A stretch of DNA of 64,000 nucleotides from positions 68,331,214 through 68,395,213 of the forward strand of contig OU015497.1 of NCBI GenBank assembly GCA_907164885.2, read 5' to 3'. A program made the translations under genes and the position numbers. This stretch comes from Dolomedes plantarius. Lineage: Eukaryota > Arthropoda > Arachnida > Araneae > Dolomedidae. A model generated the notes under the pieces. That model saw only the letters and a program-made list of their open reading frames with translations. It searched no databases and was not told where the DNA came from. Below, piece by piece: positions 1 through 12,147 of the stretch (its first letter is position 1; the number at the start of each line of letters is the position of its first letter).

Positions 1-2
1 CA

Positions 3-1388
3 GTTTCACTAAACGATATTGTGCCAATCGCACAAGCACTCAGCTGTGCACCAACTAAAAGTATTCAATTATTGTTTTCGATTTGTTTTGATGATACATT
101 TGATCGATCATCCCGATCTAAATTACGCAGTTTTCAGAATTTCCCTGTTACTTTCGATAAGAATTCCCGAAAGAAATCCATCCTTAAAACATATTCATTA
201 AATGATTTTATCTGTGTTGCTAATATTTTGCATATTGATCCCGACGGTTCTAAAGACAAACTATGCGATTCCATTTTTGACGCACTTTCGAATTTAACTT
301 CCTTTCAACCGAGCGACTTCGGCGATGAGAATGACGAATTGGCGCCAAGTTCTTTCGCGCAGACGCCAGCTGCTATCGCTACAGTCGAAAACGCTTATAC
401 AAATTCTTTTTCGCCTAAACAACAATCCGAAATTGACACTTCCGTTCCTTATTCTAATTTATGGCTTGTTTTGAGAGATGTTTCCTGTTCTATGCGAAAA
501 TTTACTGGTAGCAATGCGTATACTATTCAAAGCTTTTTGCGTGACGTAGAGGCTAATTTATCTCTTTTACCAGAATTAACAGATCAGCATAAAGTGATTT
601 TTGTAAAAACTAATCTTTCTGGATCCGCTAAATTATTTATTCAGAGCCAACGTAATCTAAACACTTTGAGTTCTTTAAAAGAAGCTTTGATTGAGGAGTT
701 TGGCTCGAAAATTACGAGCGCTGAGTTACATCGACAGTTGCGAAATCGAAAGTTAAAACCAAATGAATCTCTTGCAGAATATTTAATTGCTCTTCGCGAG
801 TTAGTTTCGCAAGCCCTTGACTTTGCCGTGGACCACGCTAGTATAATTGAGTATTGCATAAATAATATTCCAGACGCTCCGTGTAATAAATTAATTTTGT
901 ATGGTTGTACTAACTTTACGGAATTCAAACAGAAACTCAAAATTTATGAAAAGATTTTTGACAGAAATAGATGTAAATCCTCAACTAACCATTTCGGTTC
1001 TAACTACATACCTCGTAAACGTGATGACGTGTATCATAAAATTTCAAACCCAAGACGTGAGATGAAACCAGAAGCATTTCTTCCTCATGATCAAAGTAAA
1101 CAAATGATCTATAATTGTTTTAATTTTAACCATATATCTAAATTTTGTCCAGACAAACATCGCGGTCCAAAATGTATTTCTTGTGGAAATTTTGGCCACA
1201 TCGCCGCAAATTGTTCAAAATCAAATGATTTACACACACAAAGAGAAACTAACGTTAATACGCTGAATTCAACTGCTTCAAATTTAATGTACAAGGATGT
1301 TACACTTAACCATGTCTCTTTCAACGCGTTAATCGACACAGGTTTGATGACTACGATTATGTTAAAGCGAGCGTATACTAAAATTTGA
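3..1388 (+). pseudogene. gag: Gag polyprotein plus start of protease (gypsy copy 1)
   Basis: Gag coats the RNA genome and forms the retrotransposon particle in the cytoplasm. The frame is open to the window edge, so the true start is upstream; the GTG at base 21 is not a credible start. Near the C-terminus are two zinc knuckles. The second (around base 1172) has the CX2CX4HX4C pattern. The first (around base 1112) has lost its first Cys, now Ile, and its usual Gly. About 145 residues further an ALIDTG motif marks the protease active site, followed by Leu-Met where Ser is usual. A TGA at 1386-1388 stops the frame inside the protease, and the same frame continues after it. The N-terminal part shows short SLND-type repeats I cannot assign. 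Confidence 0.85.
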
Positions 1389-4298
1389 TCTCCTGTTCTT
1401 AATTACTCTAGTACATTGCTTACGGCTTTTGGCAATGGAAAAATTAAGCCACTTGGTTCTTTCAAATCCCAAATTGTTATTGATGGTCAATTGTTTACCG
1501 CTGATATTTGTGTTGTTGACGATAATACTATGCCAGTAGATTTGATAATTGGTATGAATGTACTTGCACAGGCTGAATTCACTATCACTAAAGACGGACT
1601 TTCGATTCATAAACCTTTAGATTTTGACGCTATAGACGAAGACGTTACTCTTATTAGTAATATATTGGTAATAGATGATTCTAGCCCTGATATAGGCCCC
1701 AGTGCTACTAAACAACAGAGAAATGCCATTCAACACCTCGTGACCAATTATAAACCCCATAAAATCAAAACTACTAATATTGAAATGCATATACAAGTTG
1801 ATACTTCGACTCCCATCTGCTACAGACCACGACGTTTACCATTTACTGAGAGAGATATTGTAGATAAACAAGTTAATACTTGGATTCAGGACGGCATAAT
1901 AGAACCCTGTTCATCAGACTACTCGAGTCAGGTTGTTCTTGTTAAAAAGAAAGACGGAACCCCACGACTTTGAATTGACTATAGACAATTAAATAAGCAT
2001 ATAGTTAAAGATCGATACCCTTTACCTCTCATTGACGACTTACTCGATAAACTTCAGAATGCTCGTGTTTTCAGTACTCTAGACCTTAAAAATGGATTTT
2101 TCCATGTTAATGTTCATAAAAACAGTCGACGTTATAGTTCCTTCGTGACACATTCAGGTCAGTTTCAGTTTCTTAAAGTTCCCTTTGGTCTTTGTATATC
2201 ACCTTCCGTATTTCAGCGATTTGTTAATACAGTCTTTAAAGATCTCATTTTATCAGGTCAGATATTGTTGTATATGGATGACTTAATCATTCCTGCTAAA
2301 GATGAAGAGGAAAATATTGAAAAAATAAAATCTGTCTTTTCTGTCGCTTCTGACTACGGTCTTGAGATAAACTTTCGAAAATGTAAATTCCTTCATACAC
2401 AAATTGAGTTCATAGGCCATATTATTCAAAACGGACAGTTATTTCCCTCCCCTCTTAAAACAGCCGCCGTTCTAAATTATCCGGAACCAAAAAATCAAAA
2501 AGACGTCCAATGTTTCCTTGGTTTAGCTGGTTATTTCCGTAAATTTATCCAAAACTTTTCAGTTATCGCTAATCCTCTATCTAACCTTCTAAAAAAATCT
2601 ACTATTTTCCATTTTGGTGTAAACGAGAAAAATGCTTTTTATCAATTGAAGCAATGTTTGGCTAATAAACCCGTTCTTAATATTTATAATCAGAAAAGCG
2701 AAACTGAATTACATACTGACGGTTCTATCCATGGTTTTGGATGCATTCTTCTTCAGAAATCCACTGATGATAACTGTTTTCACCCTGTATATTTTGCAAG
2801 CAAATCTACCTCCGACGCTGAGTAAAATTACTCAAGTTATGAACTCGAGATGTTAGCCGTAATTCATGGATTGCAAAAGTTTAGAGTGTATCTACTTGGT
2901 CATAAATTTACCATAGTTACAGACTGTAACGCCTTCAAACTCACTATGAGCAAGCGCGATCTCAGTGCTAAAATTGCTCGATGGGCACTATTATTAGAAT
3001 ATTACAAGTATACAATTCAACATCGAACTGGAACGAAGATGGCTCATGTTGATGCGCTAAGCCGCTATCCGACGATGCTCATTACCGCCGATTCCCTGAC
3101 TTCCAAAATACAAAATGCTCAGTCACACGACTCTAACATTCAAGCAATTAAAGAAATTCTTCAAACTAAACATTATAACGATTATTTTATCAAAGCAAAT
3201 GTTCTTTACAAGTTACTTGATGGTTACGAAGTTCTAGTCGTTCCAGACGCAATGCAAGACGGCATTATCAGAGACGCACACGAGAATGGACATTTTGCGA
3301 CTAAGAAATTTAAGGAGCAACTCAAACAACAGTTTTACATACCTAATTTAAAGGATAAAATTGCCAGGTGTATTGCCAACTGTATTCCATGCATCTTGAC
3401 GAACCGCAAGTGTGGTAAACAAGAAGGACTCCTACACCCTTTACCAAAAGAGGACACCCCACTCCATACATATCATGTCGATCACTTAGGTCCTCTCGCT
3501 ACTACTCCTAAACAATACAAATATATATTCGCCGGTATCGATAGTTTCACCAAATTTGTATGGCTTTACCCGACGAAATCAACTGACGCTGCAGAAGTAC
3601 TCTCTAAATTAGAAATACAGAAACAAGTGTTTGGAAATCCCGTCCGTATTATTTTCGATCGAGGATCTGCTTTTTTATCTAATGCCTTCAAAGACTTTTG
3701 CGACCATGAGAACATCCAACATTTGACTATAACTACTGGTCTTCCTCGCGCGAATGGACAGGTTGAACGTCTCAATTCTATAATCATTTCTGTTTTATCC
3801 AAATTGTCCATCCAAGATCCTACGAAGTGGTATACTCATGTGACTGACGTCCAGCAAATTATTAACTCAACTTTCCAACGCAGCATTAAGACGACTCCTT
3901 TTGAACTGCTTTTCGGTACAAAAATGCGTGTCCGCAACAATCTCCAAATCACAGACCTGTTGAATGCCGAAATACAAACTGAGTTTATAAATTCACGCGA
4001 CGACCTCCGCAAAGACGCCAAACAACAGATTTTTAGAGTGCAAGACGAAAACCGTAAAACCTACAATCTACGACGAAAGTTACCTCCGAAGTTCAAGTTG
4101 CACGATCTTGTCGCCATAAAACGCACCCACTTCGAACCTCGTTTAAAACTCCATCCAAAGTTCCTCGGACCCTACAAGATCATCAAACTTAAGCCCAACG
4201 ACACCTACGATATTCAAAAGTGTGGACATTTCGACGGACCCATGCATACCAGTACATGCATCGAGTTCATGAAACCGTGGACTCATAACTTTACATAA
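1389..4298 (+). pseudogene. pol: Pol polyprotein: protease end, RT, RNase H, integrase (gypsy copy 1)
   Basis: Pol copies the RNA to DNA and inserts it. In order: the end of the protease (VDLIIGMNVL, about base 1537); reverse transcriptase with YMDD at about 2270; RNase H from about 2700 (HTDGS) through TDCNAF to the DALSRYP segment near 3050; integrase zinc finger (HENGH, then CIANCIPC, 3280-3400); integrase core with the DHLG Asp near 3480, the FDRGS Asp near 3655 and the NGQVE Glu near 3760; and a C-terminal tail ending at TAA 4296-4298. Stops at 1971-1973 (TGA, inside the RT fingers) and 2823-2825 (TAA, inside RNase H) break it without changing frame. No envelope-type gene follows. Confidence 0.9.
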
Positions 4299-4547
4299 CA
4301 TACTTTAACTTTTGAACTACATTTTCATTATTTTTTTTCTTTTTCAGGAATACTTCATCAGCCAGGATTGTTTTGCTCTTTAGATGTTACTACAATTAGT
4401 GTTTTATTTTTCATTTTCTTTTCCAGCTCATTTTGATAGTATTATAACCTATGTGTATTTCTTATAACTTTTATACTTTTTTTTTATTTCGTCATAATAA
4501 ATTGTCACCTGTATTTGTTTGTGCCCCTACCAGCATCTGGGGGCAGA
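4299..4547 (+). other. Gypsy copy 1 3' untranslated stretch with polypurine tract
   Basis: This is AT-rich noncoding sequence between the pol stop and the LTR. At 4532-4551 there is a perfect hairpin, AGCATCTG-GGGG-CAGATGCT. Its CTGGGGGCAGA run (4537-4547) is the best candidate polypurine tract because TG follows at once. Confidence 0.6.
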
Positions 4548-4830
4548 TGCTTTTTGTCGGATGGCCGATGTGAGATGCCATCCATACAGCCCCATGCATG
4601 CCACTCTCATATGGAGTGCGCCCCTGTAGCCCCGGCGAGCGCCACCTAGCGGGCGCAGCGAAGAACAGAGGAGAGAGACGATGTTTTGCTTCGGACGAGC
4701 GTGCACGTGTGTGTGCCGCGTTGCTTGTTTTTCCCCCTTTTAGACGTTAGTTCCCCCCTGTAAATAATATCCCTCTTTAAATAAATGTTACCTATGTTAA
4801 CACTGTTTGTGATTATTCCCCCCAAAACCC

Positions 4831-4836
<6 letters not shown>
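4548..4836 (+). repeat. Probable 3' LTR of gypsy copy 1
   Basis: It starts TG right after the purine run and ends CACA at the microsatellite edge. It is far richer in GC than its surroundings and carries an AATAAA polyadenylation-type signal near 4780. Without the 5' LTR the exact start is open; a second possible TG start is 4569. Confidence 0.6.
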
Positions 4837-4899
<63 letters not shown>

Positions 4900-4914
4900 T
4901 TATTTATTTATTTA
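4837..4914. repeat. (TA)n then (TTTA)n microsatellite
   Basis: About 58 bases of alternating TA pass into five TTTA units. It touches the end of the gypsy LTR. Confidence 0.95.
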
Positions 4915-5925
4915 AAAGACAAAACTGCATATAAAATGGCAGACACATCACCACCATATTTCAGGTATCTGAATTCTAGCCGAAATATCAGAAGGCCCAG
5001 TTTGAATGCACAGGCTTGTCCGTCTGTATCTCCTATTAATAATTTGTTGATTATTTAATAACAAAATACCTGAGCTTAAGAAATCGTCCAATGTAGATCT
5101 ATATTGCCAATTTTTAAACTGGACAGTATGTTTATCCTTAGTTTATATTTAAAAGCATTGTTATTTGAATTTATTGCTTCTATATTTTAAGGAATGTATC
5201 ACACAACCTATTTCAAATAATTTTATACCTTAATTTATTTAACGGGATAAACAACTGCAGTTAAGCTAAAAAATTGCATTGATTTTTTTTTATGATGGCT
5301 TTTATGGGAAAGTCATATTGAATATTTTATTTTGGCGATACATCATTTTATAATAATATTTTATTTCATACATTTGAATTTCAAAACTTACTTTAAGAGA
5401 AATACTTTTTGATCTCTGATTGAAAACATGGCATTTAGTAGAAATAATTATTATTTCAAATTATATTTTAAGAAAACATTAACGACACTGTTTTACGTAC
5501 TTATTTTGTTGATTTAGATGAAATCCATTTGAAATAACGTAGCTTTTCATTATATGCTCTCAAGTCATTAAATTCAAAGATAAATCCATAAAACAATTTT
5601 CAATACTAAAAGTATTTAAAAAAATCCCTTTTAAAATAAATACGGTAGTTCTGTGTGTTATGCATTCAAACTTTGAAAGCACATAACATTTTCGAAATTA
5701 ATCTACCCTGTTTCTGTTTTTCTTTGGTTGTTAATTATTATTACTATGTTTAATTACTCTGATTAAAATTGCAAAGATTATTAAAATATTTTATCTTATT
5801 TTCGCATGCAAAATTTATAAATTTAAAATAATTAAGTTGCTTAGATTCCAGATATTCATATCTGAAAGGAATACTGATAGAATATGTGTGTATTTGTGTA
5901 GGATAATATTTATGTTAAAGGTAAT
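4915..5925. other. AT-rich DNA without recognised features
   Basis: Only short chance ORFs are present on either strand. No motif, TIR pair or RNA-like structure was seen. Confidence 0.6.
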
Positions 5926-7144
5926 CCTTATTCCACATTTGTTTGTTAGAAAATTCCAAACAAAATTATCCGAAAGTATTTTATTGCACTGAACTAAATC
6001 AAATAATCGCTGATCAATGCTTAGGATATTCATGCTTTTCAAATACAGTTTAGTTTATTTATGTGTTAAGTTACATATCACCTATAGTTTTAAATTTGCT
6101 TTCCAAATTCATCTTAACTTAAATTTATTGTCATGAAAATGTGTAGAATAAGATATTTTTTTCTAAATTAATTTGATTCATTCGTTCGGAATATTTGGAC
6201 AATAAAAGAATTTACTTTTGATACGCTTAAATTGGTACATAATTTACATTTGATACACTTATAAAGGTACATACATTACACATAAAAAATGTTAAGTACA
6301 ACAGATACATTCGAATACTTTTAAATGAAAATTTTTCCATTTTTAGAATACTGCTGTAATTTATGATTCATTATCCTTTAGTTTAAAATAAAATATCGAA
6401 AAACTACAGAATTATTGCTTAGAACATTCATTCTTGTGCAATTTACATTAATATAGTTTACTCTATTTATGTATTAAAGTTATGCATTATCATTTACGTT
6501 TGATAAGCTTATAGTGGTACATTAGACTATAAAAATTCAAAATACATCCAATACAATCCCCTATGTTTACCTTGAAACTCTCACATTTTTAGAATACCTC
6601 TATAGTTGAAGATACATTATCCCCCAATTTTACTGTAAATATAAAAAAAGGAAGAACCAACACAATACATTAATCTTCATTTTGATGTTGAAGATATATT
6701 TTGTATAAAATAAATTACTGATAAATTCTTAAACATTAATTTTTGGGAAATATAGTATACTCTACTTACGTAATGAGTTATATATTATTGTTTACGGTTT
6801 ATACACATATAACAGTGCATACACTGTTATAATAATTTAAAATACATTCGATATTCTTACCTATAAATTCTAACATTATGAGAATATCACTACAGTTGAT
6901 GATACATTATCCTTCACTTAACTGAAAATATAAAAAGTTGGATGAGCCAACACAATTCACTTATCTTCATTTTACTAAAGATGATATATTTTGTACTGAA
7001 CTAAATAAAATAATTACAAATTAATGTTTAACCATAATGTTTTTGGAAATACAATATACGCTACTTATGTATTGTGTAACATATTATTGTTTACGTTTGA
7101 TACACGTATAATGGTGCTTAAATTACGTAACAATAATTTAAAAT
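5926..7144. repeat. Diverged tandem repeat, unit about 250-300 bp
   Basis: A landmark of the form TTTAC(A/G)TTTGATACAC recurs at about 6243, 6493, 6791 and 7090. The block beginning ACTGAACTAAATCAAATAA at 5985 matches the one at 6993. Copies have diverged by substitutions and small indels, so the array is old. It ends where the Tc1-like element has inserted after a TA. Confidence 0.7.
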
Positions 7145-8072
7145 ACACTCATGGACAAAAAAATTAGCGCACCAAGAAGGAGTCCTCAAAATGAAACGAA
7201 ATTTTACATACGTAATGACTGTTTTGATATAAGTAAATGATAAGAAAATCAAAGAAAAAGGATAACTTATTTCAGAGAAAAAGGCAAAAGAACGGAGGAG
7301 TTAATACTCCGTTGGACCCCCTCTAGCGCGAATGCACGATGCGATACGATCGGGCATTGAGTCATACAAGTTCTGTATGATGTCTTGAGACATTTCATTC
7401 CATATTTGCTGTAACCTTGCCTCTAGTTCGTTCAAACTCGTGGGATACCCAACTCGTCGTCCCAAATGATCCCAGATATGCTCGATTGGAGACAAATCTG
7501 GGGATAGGGCAGGCCAAGGAAGGGTAGTAACAGTGCGGAGACAGTCTTGTGACACCCTTGCCGTATGAGGCCGAGCATTGTCTTGTTGAAAAATGGCTCC
7601 TGGGAGCCGTTGCATGAGTGGCAACACATGTGGTTGCAGGATTTCATGAACATACCGCTGGGCTGTCATGGTGCCACGGAACAATACTATGGGTGACCGT
7701 GTATTGTAGGCAATGGCACCCCATACCATCACACCAGCTGTGGGAGCGATGTGTCGCTGTACAGCAAAGGTAGGATTGAAGCGTTCACCACGGGCTCTCC
7801 ACACACGAACACGTTTGTCATCACTGCCGAGATTGAATCTGGATTCGTCGCTAAAGACGACCTGGTTCCATTCCGCTGCTGTCCAGTTTCCTCGTGCGCG
7901 ACAAAACTCCAAAAGGAGGCGTCGATGGGTGGGCGTCAAGGGCAGCACACGTAATGGGCGCCGCGATACCAACTGTCCTTCAGCCAGACGCCTTCGTATG
8001 GTTCGAGAAGACACAGCGGCCCCTAGTGAAGGTGCTACCTGTGCCTGGATGGCGGCAAATTTATTTTGCACT
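7145..8072 (-). mobile_element. Tc1/mariner-superfamily element, truncated
   Basis: The 3' terminal repeat (CACTCATGGACAAAAAAATT, from 7147) follows a TA at 7145-7146 and lies about 150 bases beyond the transposase stop. No inverted partner of this end is found beyond 8072. The matching 5' end and the first part of the gene are missing. Confidence 0.75.
7301..8071 (-). pseudogene. Tc1-like transposase, N-terminus missing
   Basis: This is a DDE transposase that would cut and paste DNA at TA sites in the nucleus. 256 codons are open. Residues 1-45 are the end of the helix-turn-helix DNA-binding region. The DDE_3-type catalytic domain follows, with Asp in FSDESRFN (about residue 74), Asp in FQQDNARPH (about 163) and Glu in SPIEHIWD (about 196). 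The frame starts at GTG in AT-rich sequence that no longer looks like the family, so the paired-like domain (about 80 residues) is lost and the copy is inactive despite its open frame. There are 32 codons between the second Asp and the Glu, rather than the 34 usual in Tc1. Confidence 0.85.
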
Positions 8073-8400
8073 TTGTAATTTTGCTACTATAATTTCCTAA
8101 GATATCCGACACTTACTTTAGAGGAAATATATCACGAACGTAACATAATAAGGAAAAATGTGCACATAAACACGCAACGTTTTTACAAAATTGAGCAATT
8201 TTGATAGAAATATAGCAAATTTTTTCATAAACTATCTCTAACAAAACAAAATATGCATACAGCATTAATTTCTTTTTATCACATGTAAATTAGGCTCTCA
8301 TGAGTGTCATGAACTAAAACCTAATCGGTATCTTGAAGTGTAAAAACAATGCAGGTCATTTTAAATAATTACATGTAAAATTTTAGTAATTTCTCGTGAC
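8073..8400. other. AT-rich DNA without recognised features
   Basis: This lies between the broken edge of the Tc1 fragment and the 219-bp duplication. Nothing recognisable was seen. Confidence 0.5.
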
Positions 8401-9606
8401 ATTTCTTATAAATGCAGCTATAAATCAGCAATTAATATACCTAGAGCTTAATTTTTAGTCCATTATATTCTAATTATTATGAATAACATACTAAAAAATT
8501 TTACAGACATAAAATGATTATATTTTGAGTTATCACAGTAATAATACACATTTTTGATGAAAAATCGATTCTTCAGATAACACAATTAAAGTTTTTATTT
8601 GTATTGAAATTAGCATGAAATTTCTAATAAATACAGCTATAAATCAGCAATTAATATACCTAGAGCTTAACTTTTAGTCATTTATATTCTAACTATTATG
8701 AGTACGATACTAAAAAAAAATTCATAGACATAACATGATTATACAGGGTGGTTATAATTAAAGTTCCACTTTGAATTGGTCATAAAAGGAAAACTACTGG
8801 ACCAAATGTTTTGAAACTTGGTAATAGTTTAGAAGACGTCATGGGAATTTCTTTTCCACCAAAAAAAAAAGTTCAAAACTCACCACCAGGGGTAAATGGC
8901 TCTGTATGCAAGATTGTTAAACGAAATAAGGGTCGGAATTTAACTCATCCTATTGTTACACGGGTTTAACATTTTGTATACCCTTAAGAACATTGGCCTA
9001 AACAAAATTACCATTTAAAGTGTGCGCATTCCGGAAATAGTTTTCTTACAGATCACTAATTTGTGAATTTTGAAGCCTGAATTCGGCCCTAAGACATGAA
9101 GATATCGGTTTAAAACGCTTTTAATCGTTTCTAAAACGAAACTGTTTGTAGGGTTCTGCAAAACCGCAATGGCTTGTAATTGACTTACGGCAGGAAGAAG
9201 CAAATGATTTATGCAGATGCGCTTTCCACGTCATTTGATTTTCCAGATAAAACTGAGAATGTTTGTCAGAGTTCTTATTGTTACGAATCGACAATGTCTC
9301 TAACCATGCAAGACCGTGCTTTTCATGTCTACTCCGTTTAACAATATTGCATACAGCGCCATTTCCCCCCTGGAGGTGAGTTTTTAATTTTTTTGGTGGA
9401 AAAGAAATTCCCACGACCTCTTTTAAACTATTACCAAGTTTGATAACATTTGGTCCAGTAGTTTTCCTTTTATTTCCATTTCAGAGTGGAACTTTAATTA
9501 TAACCACCCTGTATTTTGTGGTATCACAATAGTAGTACACATTTTTAATAAAAAATCGGTTCTTCAGAAAACACATTTAATTTTTTTTATTTGCATTGAA
9601 ATTGGC
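8401..9606. repeat. 219-bp tandem duplication, second copy split by a MITE
   Basis: Copy 1 is 8401-8619. Copy 2 is 8620-8743 joined to 9514-9606. They share long blocks such as CAGCAATTAATATACCTAGA and the end TATTTG(T/C)ATTGAAATT, with scattered substitutions. The 768-bp MITE sits inside copy 2, so copy 1 keeps the unoccupied site (TA at 8521-8522). Confidence 0.85.
8744..9511. mobile_element. Long-TIR MITE, TA target duplication
   Basis: The ends are CAGGGTGGTTATAATTAAAG and its reverse complement, flanked by TA at 8742-8743 and 9512-9513. The inverted arms run about 180 bases (8744-8923 against 9334-9511) with some mismatches. The 410-bp centre has no credible coding sequence. TA target and CAGGGT ends fit the Tc1/mariner superfamily. 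Confidence 0.88.
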
Positions 9607-10926
9607 AGTCGCTGCTCTTCTTCAAATCACTCTAAATTTATCACACCAATTTTTAATGATCATACAAAAATATAATGAGAATAAGAAAAAATAATTTCAC
9701 GTTCTTTAAAAGACAACAGGAATAAAAGAAATTCGGAATTTTCATCAAAACCGAAGTTTTAATTGCAGTCTGGTACCTTATTATAAAATTTATTACATTA
9801 TCATTCACTTATATCTTGTTTGTTATTCCTGTCATCGAAATATATACAGCCTTGTTACACACACAAAATAGTTTATTACATTGCTGATTTTTGAGTTACC
9901 AAACGAACGGATCATAACTAACTGAGAACCCATAACAACGATGTTTGGGATCCATGAATTATTTATACATTTCTACGGGTTGTAAAATGCAGCACATGGT
10001 AAAGATAAGTTCGTTCGTTGGACAAACTACCGTTGCTTTATTTTTTGAAAATGTATATTGGCATCCTTTGTTACAACATTAAAGCGTTGAGCAATGTAAA
10101 GCAAAATATTGTTCCGTTGTTCCATTAAATCCATACTAATCATTTCATCCGAAATTAAATTTAATGAACATCTTGTATGCACAATACTGAAACCAAATAC
10201 CATGTTTAGAAGTATGTTTTTAAAACAACTACCTCTAAATAATAAACGGAGTTCGAATGATCTCAAAATTAATTACATCTCCTATTGTGAACATAAAACT
10301 GATATTTTATTTGAAGTTATGGTAATCATGAATTTGAATCTGAAATGAGTTAAAACATACGATAATATCCAAATTATATGTCTCAAGTTACATAACTCAA
10401 CATTTATTTTCAATTCTTTTCAGCACGATTTCCGATAGTATTATCATTTCATAGACTTCTATATTAAAATTTACAATTGAAATTTGATATTATATTCACT
10501 TTTTAGGACCTCAATAAATTCTAAGTTTTCTTACAGAAAATAACTCTTAATTTTTTACATCAGATTTTCAGTTATTTGCACTAAAATCTCATAGTACTTC
10601 AAATGTTACCACAACTAAGAACTTTTTGAATAATGTACATTCATGAAATCCCCATTGCACAAAGAATGGTCTGACGAAGGTCAGATATTAGTCAAATTAC
10701 GCATGTTTTGAATACGAATTTTGAATATGATCATATAAATACACCTTTTTTTTCAGTTTAAAAGTTTTATTTTCTCCTCTGGCATAAGAATACTGATCTA
10801 ACTAGTGATTTCTGAACCAGTAAGTTCTGAAAAACTAGAAAGATAATTAGTAAGTTATGGTGTAACTAGTAAGAGTTTAAAATATTAGATTCTTAAAGTA
10901 GAATTGCAGATGAATAGAATCAAGTT
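9607..10926. other. AT-rich DNA without recognised features
   Basis: Short ORFs at 10027-10266 and 10109-10348 overlap on opposite strands and show no family motif. I treat them as chance. Confidence 0.55.
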
Positions 10927-11412
10927 ACACATGAAGAGAATTTTGCTGAGAAGTTTGTCCTTAGTCTATGAATAAATCATTGAAACTCACTTTATCATGT
11001 AATTATTTTTGCAATAGTGAAACGAAATCTTATGCACTTTGCTTCACAGTTCTGAAAAATCCACTGCAGCATAAAAAGTGAACAGGCAATAAACGTTTTA
11101 TACGACATTTTGGCTATCTCCTTCCTTCCTTGTATTTCATGTCATATTTACTGTACAAATAAACGTCGTATAAACACATGAAGAGAATTTTGCTGAGAAG
11201 TTTGTCCTTAGTCTATGAATAAATCATTGAAACTCACTTTATCATGTAATTATTTTTGCAATAGTGAAACGAAATCTTATGCACTTTGCTTCACAGTTCT
11301 GAAAAATCCACTGCAGCATAAAAAGTGAACAGGCAATAAACGTTTTATACGACATTTTGGCTATCTCCTTCCTTCCTTGTATTTCATGTCATATTTACTG
11401 TACAAATAAACG
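10927..11412. repeat. Exact tandem duplication, period 247 bp
   Basis: Bases 10927-11165 and 11174-11412 appear identical by eye over about 239 bases, with an 8-base spacer. Perfect identity in such AT-rich DNA implies a very recent duplication or an assembly artefact. Confidence 0.9.
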
Positions 11413-12147
11413 AAGACTAGAACTCACGAAACTTACAATAATGCTACGTATCTCGGTTCACATTATCCAAATGAACATAAAGTACTCCAAATGGATATCC
11501 CAAATTTTAGCTTCATTTTCTCACTCTGCTAAGATCTTGGCTGATCATAAGCTCGCCTCTAGACGTGGAAACATTGTCCTTCAAAATCATCGCAAAATTG
11601 ACTTCAACAGTGTGATTTTAGGTAACTCCGTGTGCTTAGTTCCCTTCTTTTACGTAAATTATTTATCGCGTGCAACGTCAACACTTAGAAACATGAAAAA
11701 TAAATGCAGATAGAGGATAAGCATTACATTATAGTAGAAAATAAGCAAGTAGAAAGCAAAGTAGAAACTAATAGGAACGACAACATACATGCCCTGTAAA
11801 TGACTCATATGAAATCAAGAAATAGTGACAAAGAAATCTTACCTTATACATAGAATAATTAAACTCACTTTATTACTTTCAAGAAACCTGTGGATAACAA
11901 ATACGTAATGGACACTGCTTCAGTTCCGCAATATATTAAAACTGATGTTTCTATGTTTCGAACTAGTAAATAATTCTTCATCAGGAATTTCTGACTTTTT
12001 CAGTGTGACATTCACATCCATGTGCCTCGGCCTGGCGATAAAATATTAACTATTATGAAACATATAGCCATCTTATTCAATTTATTGTGTACTCGAAGAA
12101 GTGTTCATTACATATTCACTTTTTAGCATTACATTTTTTTTATTTAT
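11413..12147. other. AT-rich DNA without recognised features
   Basis: An open frame of about 118 codons starts inside the 247-bp repeat and reaches 11713. It shows no domain or signal, and I regard it as chance. Confidence 0.5.

Larger units (their letters stand above)
1..4836 (+). mobile_element. Ty3/gypsy LTR retrotransposon, 5' end outside window
   Basis: The order is Gag, aspartic protease, reverse transcriptase, RNase H, integrase, then a purine run and a probable 3' LTR, which is the Ty3/gypsy order. The 5' LTR, primer binding site and first Gag codons lie before base 1. The whole coding region stays in one frame and is interrupted only by three in-frame stops, so this is a fairly young but dead copy. 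It ends directly against a (CA)(TA)n microsatellite. Confidence 0.9.

Noticed and set aside
4646..4837. Minus-strand frame of 63 codons in the LTR
   Set aside because: It lies within the gypsy 3' LTR and has no domain.
7713..8078. Open frame of 121 codons on the plus strand
   Set aside because: It is the antisense shadow of the Tc1-like transposase; the minus frame has the DDE motifs.
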